DNA of 64,000 nucleotides from Halobacteriovoraceae bacterium. Its GTDB lineage: Bacteria; Bdellovibrionota; Bacteriovoracia; Bacteriovoracales; Bacteriovoracaceae. Below the pieces are notes generated by a model that was not told the DNA's origin, searched no databases, and was given only the letters and a program-made list of their open reading frames with translations. Location of the stretch: NCBI GenBank assembly GCA_002707495.1, contig PAMZ01000021.1:227373-291372 (forward strand), read 5' to 3'. Below, in pieces: positions 37,179 through 46,383 of this stretch. Positions within the stretch are counted from its first letter, which is position 1, and the number at the start of each line of letters is the position of its first letter. The position numbers were made by a program, and so were the translations under genes.

Positions 37179-37454
37179 GTGGATTTAGAGGTTCATTACA
37201 ATAATCTTTCTTCAAAAGAAGAGGTTTATGAAAAAATTAAGCAAGAAGTTGGTCCAATGTTAGAGAAGTTTCAAGTAAAAGCAGAGCTTGAATATCTTCA
37301 AGATGAAATCAAAGCTACTGGTAAAGGGTTCGATCTAACATTAAAGACTTTAGATGATAAATGCGTAGTAGATATGAAGCTTTCATTTCTTTTAAAACCT
37401 TTAAAAGGGCAAATTCTTGGAAGTCTTGAACGGAATTTGAAAAAATATATATAA
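37179..37454 (+). CDS. Small protein of the polyhydroxyalkanoic-acid-system family type
   Basis: A 91-residue protein. KATGKGFDLTLKTLDD followed by MKLSFLLKPLKGQIL and a terminal Lys-rich stretch resembles the small family annotated as polyhydroxyalkanoic acid system proteins (a fold with a GxGxxGxI-type strand, then LGxLLxPLK). The actual role of that family is unclear. GTG start after AGGAG. Seventeen bases after dut and three before the ferredoxin gene, so part of the pnp-dut run. Confidence 0.55.
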   Translation: MDLEVHYNNLSSKEEVYEKIKQEVGPMLEKFQVKAELEYLQDEIKATGKGFDLTLKTLDDKCVVDMKLSFLLKPLKGQILGSLERNLKKYI

Positions 37455-37457
37455 ATT

Positions 37458-37883
37458 ATGCCTAAGATAAAAATCAATCCACATAATAAAACAATAGAAG
37501 TACCTGAGGGCTCAAACCTAAGAGAAGAATTGGTCAGAAATGATATATATATAAAAACAACTTGTGGGGGTGTCGCAAGCTGTGGGCTTTGTGTCGCGGT
37601 GATTGAGTCTGGTGAAGAGTTCCTTAATGAATTTAGTTTTGAAGAAAGACAGCTTTTAGGAAATGTGTTTCATATCACTAAAGAAAGACTAAGTTGCCAA
37701 ACAATTGTGATGGGAGATATCACAATTGATCTTTCAGCCCATCAAGAGGCTAAGACTTCAAAAACGATAAGAAAATCTAGAGAGCAAATTAAAGAAGAAA
37801 AAGAGTTAAAAGAAGAAGCAAAAGTGCTGGAGCCTAAACAGGGTGGCTTCAGGCGACCAAAGGCTTTTAAGACAGAGGAGTAA
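37458..37883 (+). CDS. 2Fe-2S ferredoxin
   Basis: Plant/vertebrate-type [2Fe-2S] ferredoxin of 141 residues. Cluster ligands are C36, C42, C45 (TTCGGVASCGLC) and C80 (RLSCQ). The last 45 residues form a Lys/Glu-rich tail not needed for the fold. Redox partner unknown. It begins three bases after the preceding stop and ends two bases before the transporter start. Confidence 0.88.
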   Translation: MPKIKINPHNKTIEVPEGSNLREELVRNDIYIKTTCGGVASCGLCVAVIESGEEFLNEFSFEERQLLGNVFHITKERLSCQTIVMGDITIDLSAHQEAKTSKTIRKSREQIKEEKELKEEAKVLEPKQGGFRRPKAFKTEE

Positions 37884-37885
37884 TA

Positions 37886-39286
37886 ATGAGTACCACAACG
37901 ACAGCTTCAGTGGGGGAGAGTTCAGCAAAGTCAAAAGGCTTCCCTCGCCAAATTCAATATATTGTCTGGAATGAGGCTTGCGAGCGGTACTCTTATTATG
38001 GGATGAGATCAATTCTCGTCATTTTTTTAGTTCAATATCTAATGCTTTCTAAAACTCAGGCTACTGCTGATTACCATGTTTTTGCAGGAGCATGTTATTT
38101 ATTCCCACTCTTGGGAGCATATATTTCGGATCGATTTTGGGGAAAATATAAAACGATTATCACTCTCTCACTTGTTTACTGTCTGGGACACCTTTTTCTT
38201 GCCCTATTTGAGGATAGCCAAACAGGCTTTTACTGGGGGCTTGGATTAATTGCACTTGGTTCTGGTGGGATTAAACCTTGTGTTTCAGCTCACGTAGGTG
38301 ATCAATTTAAACCGGATCAGAAGAAAGAATTAAAGAAGGTCTTCGATTTATTCTATTTTATGATTAATTTTGGCTCTTTTTTCTCGACGATGATAACTCC
38401 TTGGACTTTAGAGGCTTATGGACCGGCGGTGGCTTTTGGTGTTCCTGGTATTTTAATGTTTATTGCAACTATTGTATTTTGGATGGGAAGAAATCATTAT
38501 GTACACGTACCACCAACGGGAAAGAATCCACATGGGACCGGTAGAGTTCTCCTGTCAGCAATAAAGAACATGGGTAAAGGAAAAGGTTTTTTTGGAGGTG
38601 CTTCACTCGATCATCCTGAACAGTCTGTTGAAGATGTAAAAGCTGCTTTTAATGTAGGGAAGATCTTTATTGCTGTGACTATTTTTTGGGCCTTATTCGA
38701 TCAACACGGATCAAGCTGGGTGCTTCAGGCAAAAGAGATGGATCTAAGCTTTGGCTATTTCGGAATCGAAGCTCTATTGCCTTCTCAAATACCGGCACTC
38801 AATCCCATTATGGTAATGATTTTAATTCCCTTTTTTACTTTCGTAGTTTATCCGGGAGTAGAGAAAGTAACTGGCTATGAGATGACGCCACTTAGACGAA
38901 TGGGAATTGGGATGTTTGTTGCAGCAGCTTCTTTTGTCTTTGTCGCAGCTTTTCAATATGCACTTGACGGAGGAAATAAAATTTCCGTTTTATGGCAAGT
39001 TATTCCCTTTTTGGTGATAACTATGGCAGAGGTTATGATTTCCATAACTGGATTAGAGTTTGCTTATACACAAGCCCCTCGCTCTATGAAATCTACCATT
39101 ATGAGTATGTGGCTTCTCACTGTCTTTTTTGGAAATATGATCACAGCCTATATTGCAAAGATCAATGTGTTTGAAGGTGGAAACTTTTTTATGTTTTTCG
39201 CGGTATTAATGGCAGTGTTTGGGTTAGTGTTTGCGTGGATAGCTAAGAATTATAAAATGCGCGACTATATGGAAAAGGGAGCCTAA
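37886..39286 (+). CDS. POT/PTR2-family proton-coupled oligopeptide transporter
   Basis: Major-facilitator protein with about 12-14 membrane segments. The family signature is NEACERYSYYGMR (29-41, ExxERxxYYG), followed by GACYLFPLLGAYISDRFWGKY, the second conserved loop. 466 residues. Predicted to import di- or tripeptides with protons across the inner membrane, useful in a peptide-using or predatory organism (inference). Its stop codon lies in the loop of a terminator hairpin. Confidence 0.88.
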   Translation: MSTTTTASVGESSAKSKGFPRQIQYIVWNEACERYSYYGMRSILVIFLVQYLMLSKTQATADYHVFAGACYLFPLLGAYISDRFWGKYKTIITLSLVYCLGHLFLALFEDSQTGFYWGLGLIALGSGGIKPCVSAHVGDQFKPDQKKELKKVFDLFYFMINFGSFFSTMITPWTLEAYGPAVAFGVPGILMFIATIVFWMGRNHYVHVPPTGKNPHGTGRVLLSAIKNMGKGKGFFGGASLDHPEQSVEDVKAAFNVGKIFIAVTIFWALFDQHGSSWVLQAKEMDLSFGYFGIEALLPSQIPALNPIMVMILIPFFTFVVYPGVEKVTGYEMTPLRRMGIGMFVAAASFVFVAAFQYALDGGNKISVLWQVIPFLVITMAEVMISITGLEFAYTQAPRSMKSTIMSMWLLTVFFGNMITAYIAKINVFEGGNFFMFFAVLMAVFGLVFAWIAKNYKMRDYMEKGA

Positions 39287-39295
39287 GCTCCCTTT
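39274..39295. terminator. Terminator hairpin, likely bidirectional, over the POT stop codon
   Basis: AAAGGGAGC (39274-39282), loop CTAA, GCTCCCTTT (39287-39295), a nine-pair stem. The loop contains the TAA stop. On the minus strand the stem is followed by four T bases, on the plus strand by a weaker T-rich run. The core GGGAGC/GCTCCC is the same as in the rpsO terminator. Confidence 0.7.
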
Positions 39296-39301
39296 CAATT
39301 A

Positions 39302-40978
39302 TTATTGAATTTTAGGAAAAGATGATCTTAAGTGCTTATCTCCATTGAGAGGATCAAAAATCTCGTCACCGTCATCAGATTTATCTGAGATTAAGCATTG
39401 TTCATTATTATTAGTGAAAACACCATTTCTTAAAAAGTAGTCGTCTAAATCTGTGTAGTCATTCCAAAACTCCGTTCCGTCTTGGGCATCTAAATGTAGA
39501 TCCATATACTTGTCACTGGTAGAAGAGACATCGAAGTCACTTGATTGTGAGAGGTAAGTATTATTAGGTTGGAACCTTCTATCCCACTCTCTAATCCAAA
39601 GCCTAATTTGCGCTTTGGTATCTCTCGCTTTGTCCTGGCATTTAAAACTGTAATAGGGTCTCACACCATATGCCGCATGCAATGGGTGATGTGCCATTTG
39701 AAGAGCTTGGATACGATTTGTATTATCAGGATCTCGTGTGAATGAATACCAGCCAAATTTATCCTCACCGGGGGTAATGGTGATAAATGAACTAAGAGTC
39801 CCAGTGTTAACAGCTGCTTTAAAGCCTGGTTGGTTAGTGGCATCAATCGTTTGATTGTAAGAAGTATAAAGGTCTCCGATATCATCACCTGATTCATTAG
39901 TGAATCCATGCTCAAATGGATCTAATACGACGCTATTTCCCGAACCATCTAAAACGATTCTCTTTTTATTAAGAATTTCAACTTCACTTCCATTGAGGTT
40001 TACGGTAGAGAAATTATTGTAGACACCAGTTTTTGCCATATTATTTAAGTTTGCACACATCCTAGAATAATTAACGATACTCATATTTGTGTTATCACCA
40101 TGAGTCTCCATGGGAGGATCATAAGTAAACTCTTGAGTAAATTCTTCTAGGTCTTCATTATTATAAATAGTCACCACTTCACGTCCGTAACTAAAGGCAT
40201 CATAAGTGGGGTGAGAAATTGTTCTCGTAAAATCTTTTCCAGGGCCTTCTAGACAAGCGGAAATTTCACCACCACAAGCCACACGATCTTGGGTATCAAT
40301 TTTACTATGTGAAGCGGTCTGACAAATTTCTGGAGTTTCTTCGTCGCCATCGTCATCATATGTTGTAAAGGTGACCTGAACTTCTTGAGACCAACCAATA
40401 TCACAATCGCGATCTTGATAATTAAACTCACAAGCGTCACCTGGCTCTTCATACTCGGTTGAAAATCCCCCTGAACCTGATCCATCGTAACTATCAAAAC
40501 TATTTCCACAGATACCTAATACATCACTACAAACACCTTCACATTGAACGGTATAATAGGTGTTGAAAGATGCTCCATATAAATCATTAACAAAAGAGTA
40601 GGGTTCATATTCTATATACTCGCAAAGAAATTCATCCACTTGAAGCTCTACGGTGGCACCATTTTGGTAGATATCTAGCTCTTCGGCATCAAGGACACAA
40701 TCGATGGCCCTTTTTGCGTCTGTCTTAGTATAGTCTTCAGCGCTGAAGCCTAAAGTCGGTGCTTCAATTTCACAGGGCTGATTTATATTTCCATATTTAT
40801 GCATTACGAAGCTTAGGTCTTCATCCATTTTATGCACTAGGCGAATTGATTTATTACGAAATTTTTCTACTTCGGTGAGAGTCCGATTGTCAGAGCTTGA
40901 TGAGTTCTTTACCTCATTACTGATCTCCTCGGTACAACTGATCATGGCAAAAAGTGCAAATAATAATACGTACTTCAT
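39302..40978 (-). CDS. Large Cys-rich lipoprotein of unknown function
   Basis: A 558-residue protein with a lipoprotein signal MKYVLLFALFAMISC, so it should be lipidated at Cys15. The mature part is acidic, rich in Asp, Ser and Tyr and has many cysteines (about 14), e.g. QCEGVCSDVLGICGNS and QDRDCDIG, probably as disulfides. No family recognised. Single gene, convergent with the POT transporter; a 173-base region separates it from the next gene upstream. Confidence 0.68.
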   Translation of the reverse strand: MKYVLLFALFAMISCTEEISNEVKNSSSSDNRTLTEVEKFRNKSIRLVHKMDEDLSFVMHKYGNINQPCEIEAPTLGFSAEDYTKTDAKRAIDCVLDAEELDIYQNGATVELQVDEFLCEYIEYEPYSFVNDLYGASFNTYYTVQCEGVCSDVLGICGNSFDSYDGSGSGGFSTEYEEPGDACEFNYQDRDCDIGWSQEVQVTFTTYDDDGDEETPEICQTASHSKIDTQDRVACGGEISACLEGPGKDFTRTISHPTYDAFSYGREVVTIYNNEDLEEFTQEFTYDPPMETHGDNTNMSIVNYSRMCANLNNMAKTGVYNNFSTVNLNGSEVEILNKKRIVLDGSGNSVVLDPFEHGFTNESGDDIGDLYTSYNQTIDATNQPGFKAAVNTGTLSSFITITPGEDKFGWYSFTRDPDNTNRIQALQMAHHPLHAAYGVRPYYSFKCQDKARDTKAQIRLWIREWDRRFQPNNTYLSQSSDFDVSSTSDKYMDLHLDAQDGTEFWNDYTDLDDYFLRNGVFTNNNEQCLISDKSDDGDEIFDPLNGDKHLRSSFPKIQ

Positions 40979-41139
40979 AATTTACCCTATTATCTAAATC
41001 TTCCTAGTTTCCTATCGGCGTATAATGGGGAATATTTAACCGGTATTATATCATCAAGCATGTACGTGATTTTAATAACTTGAAAAAGAGTATCTCATAA
41101 GACATTGATTTTATTTGTTTTTTTAATGTGAAATATAGG

Positions 41140-41145
41140 TACAAT
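41140..41145 (+). promoter_or_regulatory. -10 box (TACAAT) placed for a leaderless start at 41152
   Basis: TACAAT ends six bases before the ATG at 41152 and no ribosome site precedes that ATG. A TTGTTT at 41115-41120 is the best -35 but would need a long 19-base spacer. The rest of the 173-base intergenic region shows no gene. Confidence 0.4.
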
Positions 41146-41151
41146 ATCCAT

Positions 41152-42006
41152 ATGGCATCCTTAAAAATTAAATTTATTTTCTTTTTTGCCAGTTTTTTAT
41201 GTCTGAATAGCTCAGTTATGGCCGCCCAATGGGCCGTGGTTACCGCCAAGAAAGCTCCTGTCTTTTCCGATGTTCAAATGTCATCGGTAATAGGTTTTAT
41301 AGGCCAAGGAAAGCGATTGCGAGTAGGTGAAGTTCCAAAAAATAAAGGTAGAGTGCTTCCTATTATTGTTAATAAAAAAATTGCTTATATTCAAGTGGAC
41401 GATATAGCGATCTCCACTAGTAAAGAGGCGATCTTTAGTGCCACCAAAAGAATACAATCAAAAATGAATGAAAAGTCTGATGTAAAAAAAATAAGTTTAG
41501 TAGGGGGCCTAATGTATGCAAATGTAGCCTTTGACGATACGGAAAGAAATGAAGCTAGTTATAACCTTGCTTTTTATGACCTGGGTATTCGAGGTTATTA
41601 TAGAAACCTCGGAGAGGTTTCTGGTCTAAGATCAGGCTTTGTTTATACTCAAGGAGAAAGAGAGGAAGAAAAGTTATCTTCATTTTATATTCACATTGAT
41701 TATACTTTGCCTCTTATAAGCACTCGCTTCTATGATATGCTTTTTTTTGCAGGTGGACTCGTTTCTCCCTATGTTGAGTATGAAGTTGATAGTCTCTTTG
41801 ATATTACAGGCTATGGTCTAGGTGCTCATAGTGGAATAGACATGAGCTTTGAGTTACCGGGGAACTGGTCATTAAATGTAGATGGATCCTACTTTTTAAT
41901 GAAAACATTTGATTTAAATTTACCTGATAACGCTTTCTATGGAAAAGAACTCAATCCTTTGATTAATGGAATCAGAACCACAGTTGGTTTTACCTACGAA
42001 TACTAA
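41152..42006 (+). CDS. Exported outer-membrane protein with N-terminal SH3-like domain
   Basis: 284 residues with signal peptide ending SSVMAA. A short domain (AQWAVVTAKKAPVFSD...VLPIIVNKKIAYIQVDDI) looks like a bacterial SH3-type fold. After a linker come amphipathic strands (GGLMYANVAFDD, GLRSGFVYTQG, SFYIHIDYTLPL, NGIRTTVGFTYEY) ending in Tyr, as expected for an outer-membrane barrel of eight or so strands. The ATG at 41152 is chosen over an upstream in-frame ATG at 41128 because it starts the signal peptide. Function unknown. Confidence 0.65.
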   Translation: MASLKIKFIFFFASFLCLNSSVMAAQWAVVTAKKAPVFSDVQMSSVIGFIGQGKRLRVGEVPKNKGRVLPIIVNKKIAYIQVDDIAISTSKEAIFSATKRIQSKMNEKSDVKKISLVGGLMYANVAFDDTERNEASYNLAFYDLGIRGYYRNLGEVSGLRSGFVYTQGEREEEKLSSFYIHIDYTLPLISTRFYDMLFFAGGLVSPYVEYEVDSLFDITGYGLGAHSGIDMSFELPGNWSLNVDGSYFLMKTFDLNLPDNAFYGKELNPLINGIRTTVGFTYEY

Positions 42007-42007
42007 A

Positions 42008-43597
42008 TTAATAGGCATAAATGATATCGAATATATCTATTCGAGGGAAAATGAGCTTTTTAAATCCTCTAAGGGCCATTTGGTTGAGATTTTTTTCTCT
42101 TCCATATAATTCATTAAGTTTCGGGTGTTTTATCTTTGCATTGATTTGGTCTGAATTTAACCCCAAAAGTTTGGTTAACCTTAAAATAAATAATTGGCGG
42201 TGATCATTAAGATAGTCAGGGAGTTTATTCTCTAGAGACTCAAACTCCTGCAATAAATAAGTATAATCCCGTTTATCATTTTCAAATATATATTGGGTGA
42301 CTAAAAAATAAAATTGAGAGATGCTTTCTTCAGTTGTATCTTTCAATTCAATCAAGGACATCTGGATTTCATGATAAGCCTGACTGATATTTCCTAAATC
42401 AATACTTGTTTGATACCTCGTCCAGCGTCTGTAATGTTCATGAACCAAATTTTCTTTTTTTCTCGATTTGACACATTCAGTTGAAAAATTTTTAAAGACT
42501 TCTTTGAGGTGCGTGTATTGTCCATTAAAAAATTTGGGGGCTGGTCCATCGACGAACATAGCTTCTGACCTTGAGGGCTGCATTGATACTAATTGTATAC
42601 TTGAAGGTGTAAGCGGTCCATGACTATAGTTTTTAGAGCTTTGAGAGACACTTATTTGTCCCAGAACTTTCAAGCCGGTCATTGCATCAAATTGTTTTTC
42701 CTTTTTAAGAAGTTTTAAGGCATTTTCTCTTCTCGTTTGGCAATGCCTAGGATTCCCATAGGGCTGAAGGTGCTCCATTGGTTTTTTGTAAAGAAGAGGC
42801 CTATTATTAAAGTATAAAAAATCATGGTCAGCGAGATCAAATTTTTCTTGATAATAATCGCTACCATGAAGATCTACACTAGCGACTTCGCCGTTTCTAT
42901 CACCTAGGATGATACCCCAATAGCTCATGGAACTTTTTGTTTTTAATAATTTTATGGCACTTCTAATATCAGAGCATTTTTGCAAAACCTCTTGAGTGAT
43001 GAAAAAAATACTCTCTCCTTCAAAATTAAAATAATTTCCATGTTTATAGTGAAGCGCCAATGAGAGACCCGATTCATTAAACCCTGTTAAAGAAGGAAAA
43101 GGCATTCCAGAGGTAGAAAAAGAGCATATCTTTTTTTGTCCTTTAAAGTCATAGGTAAGCGTTCTTTCATATTTCTCATAAGGACCGGCTAAGGCATAGT
43201 CCAGAATCCTTGCGTGAGTGGGACACTCATTTTGTTGATCGAGATACAAAAGCGATGAGCAGCCTGGGACATATTGAATTAATTGTGGTGACCATTTATT
43301 AAAAGCGGCTACTAATTCTGGAATGAGCATGGCAAAAATGACATTTTCCTGGTTTCGCTCAAGGCCGTCTGCATAGGCCTTTATATTTTTTAAGAACTCT
43401 GTATTATCCGATTTTTTTTGACGAGAAAGATACTCGGTCGCAAGTTTTAGTACTTGAGCAAAAAAGTTGTTTCTCGCACAAAGCATAGAAATTTGTTGGT
43501 AAATCTCATCATAGGAAATTTGATCCTTTTTACCCAGGGCATAGAAGTTTTCTTCAGGATTTCCGAAAAGATGAATATGAGAGTGGGAATCAGACAT
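42008..43597 (-). CDS. Peptidase C45-like (acyltransferase-type Ntn hydrolase) protein
   Basis: A 529-residue protein whose centre fits the C45/penicillin acyltransferase-like family: a candidate nucleophile Cys in YVPGCSSLLYLD (about residue 113), ARILDY, FPSLTGFNESGLSLALHYK and YWGIILGDRNGEVASVDL. Classical members cleave before the Cys autocatalytically. The C-terminal 170 residues are helical with no assigned domain. No signal peptide. The start at ATG 43597 is favoured by a promoter six bases upstream; GTG 43630 would add eleven residues. Substrate unknown. Confidence 0.7.
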   Translation of the reverse strand: MSDSHSHIHLFGNPEENFYALGKKDQISYDEIYQQISMLCARNNFFAQVLKLATEYLSRQKKSDNTEFLKNIKAYADGLERNQENVIFAMLIPELVAAFNKWSPQLIQYVPGCSSLLYLDQQNECPTHARILDYALAGPYEKYERTLTYDFKGQKKICSFSTSGMPFPSLTGFNESGLSLALHYKHGNYFNFEGESIFFITQEVLQKCSDIRSAIKLLKTKSSMSYWGIILGDRNGEVASVDLHGSDYYQEKFDLADHDFLYFNNRPLLYKKPMEHLQPYGNPRHCQTRRENALKLLKKEKQFDAMTGLKVLGQISVSQSSKNYSHGPLTPSSIQLVSMQPSRSEAMFVDGPAPKFFNGQYTHLKEVFKNFSTECVKSRKKENLVHEHYRRWTRYQTSIDLGNISQAYHEIQMSLIELKDTTEESISQFYFLVTQYIFENDKRDYTYLLQEFESLENKLPDYLNDHRQLFILRLTKLLGLNSDQINAKIKHPKLNELYGREKNLNQMALRGFKKLIFPRIDIFDIIYAY

Positions 43598-43603
43598 ACT
43601 CTT

Positions 43604-43632
43604 ATTATAGAAGGAGCGGGGTAGTGACACAA
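43604..43632 (-). promoter_or_regulatory. Promoter for the C45-like gene, apparently leaderless
   Basis: On the minus strand TTGTGT (43632-43627), 17-base spacer, perfect TATAAT (43609-43604), then six bases to the ATG at 43597. It overlaps the start codon and ribosome site of the divergent small membrane protein gene, so the two could interfere. Confidence 0.55.
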
Positions 43633-43836
43633 TCGTTTTTAGAAAATGAGACTCTTATTCTCGTCTGTATGGTGTTAGCCAGTATCAGGATATATCTAGA
43701 AGTTGCCGGTGTAGACTTTTCTCAGTTTCCAATGGCAAAAAAGCTACCCGTAAGGGCACAGGCGATCCATCGATTTGGTCTTTATATGAGTCTAGGCTAT
43801 ATAATTCTCTTTGCTCCTGAAGTTTTACTCAGCTAA
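43624..43836 (+). CDS. Small membrane protein
   Basis: 70 residues with two hydrophobic segments (about 12-28 and 53-68) separated by a short loop with FPMAKKLPVRAQAIHRFG. GTG start preceded by AGGAG. No family recognised. Overlaps the convergent App1-like gene by 12 bases. Confidence 0.6.
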   Translation: MTQSFLENETLILVCMVLASIRIYLEVAGVDFSQFPMAKKLPVRAQAIHRFGLYMSLGYIILFAPEVLLS

Positions 43837-44883
43837 GTAATAATCTACAGTCTTATTAAGCTCTTCGAAGCCAACTCTATCAAAATTCTTGTTTTTTAGA
43901 CCTTCAATATTGGACTGCTTAGACCTTATATGAATATGGATATTGATATGATCTTTTTTTCTAGCAAGCTCAGAGAGTTGGTAAAATTTTGTCAAGAAAT
44001 AGGAATCTTGTTTGCTTGTAAGGTTGAAAATAGAATGATCTTTTATTGCTTTCCAGTTTTTCCAAGGATCGCGATTTTCTATTAATAATCTTTTGAGAAC
44101 GAGATAAATAAAGGGATCGGATTCAAACCCATCACCGACCAGTACAAGTTCATCAGGGATTCCAGTCATCAAAAGGATATCGATTAGTTGATTTAGTTTA
44201 TAGAAACCCTGTTTTTTAAGGTCCTTTGTGGCAAGTCTTCCATCAAAGAGTGAGAAAAAATCCCGATAGTCTTTGAGAAAAATATCACTGACATAAAGTT
44301 CATGTTGATAAAGCCAGTCTCGAATAGGGCGTTCATAAAAATGGGGTGAAGCTGACAATATAAAAGGCTGGAAATCTTTTTCAATATAGGATTTTAAGAG
44401 TTCAATACTTGGCTCGACAGATGGGAAATAGCTTAGAGGCCGATTAAGAGAATAGTACATCTCTTTTGGAGTCGAGTATTTCGTATCTACAAGTGTTTTG
44501 TCGAAATCAGAAATAATGATCTTTTTAGGCTCCTTGATTCTTATGGGATAGAAGGACCCTAAGTGCATTTCAAGTCCATTAACTATTGAAGTTTCAAAGA
44601 TTGAAAGTTTTTCTATGTCAGCTACGTCGATTAAAGCCGGAATTCTTAGTTCGAAATTTCCAAAATTGTCGGAATCATATTCGCGAGAGAGAATCTCAGC
44701 CTGGTTTTTGCCATAGCCTCTAATTCTTAACCTAAAGTTGTTTTTATTCAGTAGGCTCATATGGTTTATGGGCAGTTTAAGACTCTCTTGAGACTCTTTA
44801 TAAGTGTTTGTCACTAAGGCCCTTATGGATAGCTGGTTATTACTGATGATGGCGGAAAAACTAGCAAGAAAGGGTCGTATCAT
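43825..44883 (-). CDS. App1-like (DUF2183) HAD-type phosphatase
   Basis: Matches the catalytic domain of yeast phosphatidate phosphatase App1. HAD motif I is SDFDKTLVDT (D126, D128), motif II SASPHFYERPIRDWL, a Lys-rich segment RLATKDLKKQGFYKL, and the acidic motif LVGDGFESDPFIY. An N-terminal beta-rich domain (about 15-110) resembles that of other bacterial members. 352 residues. A TAGAAT ends six bases before the ATG, so it may be leaderless. Lipid substrate is inferred from family. Confidence 0.82.
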   Translation of the reverse strand: MIRPFLASFSAIISNNQLSIRALVTNTYKESQESLKLPINHMSLLNKNNFRLRIRGYGKNQAEILSREYDSDNFGNFELRIPALIDVADIEKLSIFETSIVNGLEMHLGSFYPIRIKEPKKIIISDFDKTLVDTKYSTPKEMYYSLNRPLSYFPSVEPSIELLKSYIEKDFQPFILSASPHFYERPIRDWLYQHELYVSDIFLKDYRDFFSLFDGRLATKDLKKQGFYKLNQLIDILLMTGIPDELVLVGDGFESDPFIYLVLKRLLIENRDPWKNWKAIKDHSIFNLTSKQDSYFLTKFYQLSELARKKDHINIHIHIRSKQSNIEGLKNKNFDRVGFEELNKTVDYYLAE

Positions 44884-44889
44884 GTTAAG

Positions 44890-44895
44890 ATTCTA
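44890..44895 (-). promoter_or_regulatory. -10 box (TAGAAT) placed for a leaderless start at 44883
   Basis: On the minus strand TAGAAT, then CTTAAC, then ATG. Only weak -35 matches at the expected distance. No ribosome site before the ATG. Confidence 0.35.
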
Positions 44896-44926
44896 TCTCA
44901 AACTAGAGACTGTGAATAGGATTGTT

Positions 44927-45208
44927 ATGTTAGAAATGAAACTTGTGGTTCATGGGAGAGTACAAGGCGTAGGGTATCGCTACAGCATCATTGAACATAT
45001 TGAATCTAATCAAACCCAAGTAAAAGGGTATGTTTATAATATGCCCAATGGTTCCGTAGAAATTGTAGCGCAAGGGGATATAGAAGCCCTTAAAGATGTG
45101 AGAAGATTTGCGTCACAAGGAAGTGATAAATGTATGGTCAGAGAAATCGAAGAAGTTATTCAGAATATTGAAGAGTATTCCTATGATGGTTTTGAGATTA
45201 AATTTTAG
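44927..45208 (+). CDS. Acylphosphatase
   Basis: Small enzyme hydrolysing acyl phosphates. GRVQGVGYR holds the phosphate-binding loop and R18; N38 in YVYNMPNGSVEI is the second catalytic residue. ATG 44927, after AGGA at five bases, gives a normal 93-residue protein; an open frame extends upstream but is not part of the gene. Divergent from the App1-like gene; its stop shares a TTAG tetranucleotide with the convergent coiled-coil gene. Confidence 0.9.
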   Translation: MLEMKLVVHGRVQGVGYRYSIIEHIESNQTQVKGYVYNMPNGSVEIVAQGDIEALKDVRRFASQGSDKCMVREIEEVIQNIEEYSYDGFEIKF

Positions 45209-46383
45209 GCTAATCCTATCTGGTAAGAAAGAATTCCATTTTCATAACTTTGTTGAATTTTTTTAGGGTCTATAAAGTCTTCGGTATTGACCTTAGATGT
45301 CAAAGTCTCCACCTTATTGAGAAGTGTTTGAGAACCATCTTGATAGTTTTTTTCTTCTTTAATTTTACGATCTAAAAATAGAGATATTTGTTTATTCTCA
45401 GCCGTTAACCTAATGTTCTTTACTTCGTGTCTAGGGATATTAACTTGAACTAGATAGCCTTCTTTTTCTGGAAGCTTACTTATTTTTGCTGGAATTTCTT
45501 TATATTGATAAAAAGGATCTTCATTTTTTACCATTTGTAAATCATTCTCCTTTCTAATACTTTGTTTGAAATTTTGAATGATATTTTCTTTACGCCTCAT
45601 GAGCCTACTGGTTTCGTTTTGAGTTTTTTCAAAGCTTGCTCGATAGTTTTTTTGATGATTCTTTTGAAGCTCTGACATTCTGTTTTTCCCATCTTCACTG
45701 ACTCGAGTTAGCTCCTGTTTGATTGCCGATTGTTTGTTTTTGAGTTGGCCTTGATGGTTTCTTTCTTCTTTTGTGAGAATGGTTTTGTGATGCTTCTTGA
45801 GAGAGCTTAGTGCCCGTCCATATTTATCTTCTTCTGATAGTCTCTTCTTGTGATAAAGATCTTTTGTCATTTGTTTTTTTGCCAGAGTTTGATCTTTTAG
45901 TGAGGCGAGCTCATTTCTTGAGGTTTCCTGCAACTCCGATTTTTTATTTTTGATTTTATTATTGATTCTAGAGATTTCTATTTCTGCTTGATGCTGTATG
46001 TCGCCAAGCTTATAATCAAAATTTTCTTTAGCTTTAGAAAGATGGATTTCATGAGCGAGTTTTTGATTTTTTTTGCTTGATTCTAATTGATGTTTTATTC
46101 TCTCTTTTTCTTTTTTAGCTCGTTCTTTTGAAAGCTCAATACTTTCCTGTAGGTTTCGTAATGTCTTTTCATTTTTATCCGTCGCCTGCATAAGCTTTTT
46201 TTCATTCTCGCTTAAGACGCTATTAATCTCTACATTGTTTTGAACTTTTAAATCGGCTTTTCTCTTTTCGTGTTCATTTTTAATTTTAGCCACCTCATTG
46301 TTATTTGAGGTAATGAGATTTTTAAGCTCATTTTTATGTCTGATCTGTTCGGTTTTAAGGGAGCTTTTTATAGAATCACTCAT
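45205..46383 (-). CDS. Long coiled-coil protein with C-terminal Hsp20-like domain
   Basis: 392 residues. The first ~290 are a nearly uninterrupted coiled coil of Lys, Glu, Gln and Asn-rich heptads. The last ~90 look like an alpha-crystallin/Hsp20 domain: EGYLVQVNIPRHEVKNIRLT, ISLFLDRK, then FIDPKKIQQSYENGILSYQI, which matches the terminal strand-turn (ANGVLxxxxP-like) of small heat-shock proteins. No signal peptide. Its ATG overlaps the stop of the upstream small exported protein by 4 bases. I know no characterised protein of this architecture. Confidence 0.7.
   Translation of the reverse strand: MSDSIKSSLKTEQIRHKNELKNLITSNNNEVAKIKNEHEKRKADLKVQNNVEINSVLSENEKKLMQATDKNEKTLRNLQESIELSKERAKKEKERIKHQLESSKKNQKLAHEIHLSKAKENFDYKLGDIQHQAEIEISRINNKIKNKKSELQETSRNELASLKDQTLAKKQMTKDLYHKKRLSEEDKYGRALSSLKKHHKTILTKEERNHQGQLKNKQSAIKQELTRVSEDGKNRMSELQKNHQKNYRASFEKTQNETSRLMRRKENIIQNFKQSIRKENDLQMVKNEDPFYQYKEIPAKISKLPEKEGYLVQVNIPRHEVKNIRLTAENKQISLFLDRKIKEEKNYQDGSQTLLNKVETLTSKVNTEDFIDPKKIQQSYENGILSYQIGLA

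Noticed and set aside
44804..44926. Long N-terminal extension of the acylphosphatase
   Set aside because: It runs through the start of the divergent App1-like gene. The ATG at 44927 has a ribosome site and gives the normal family length.
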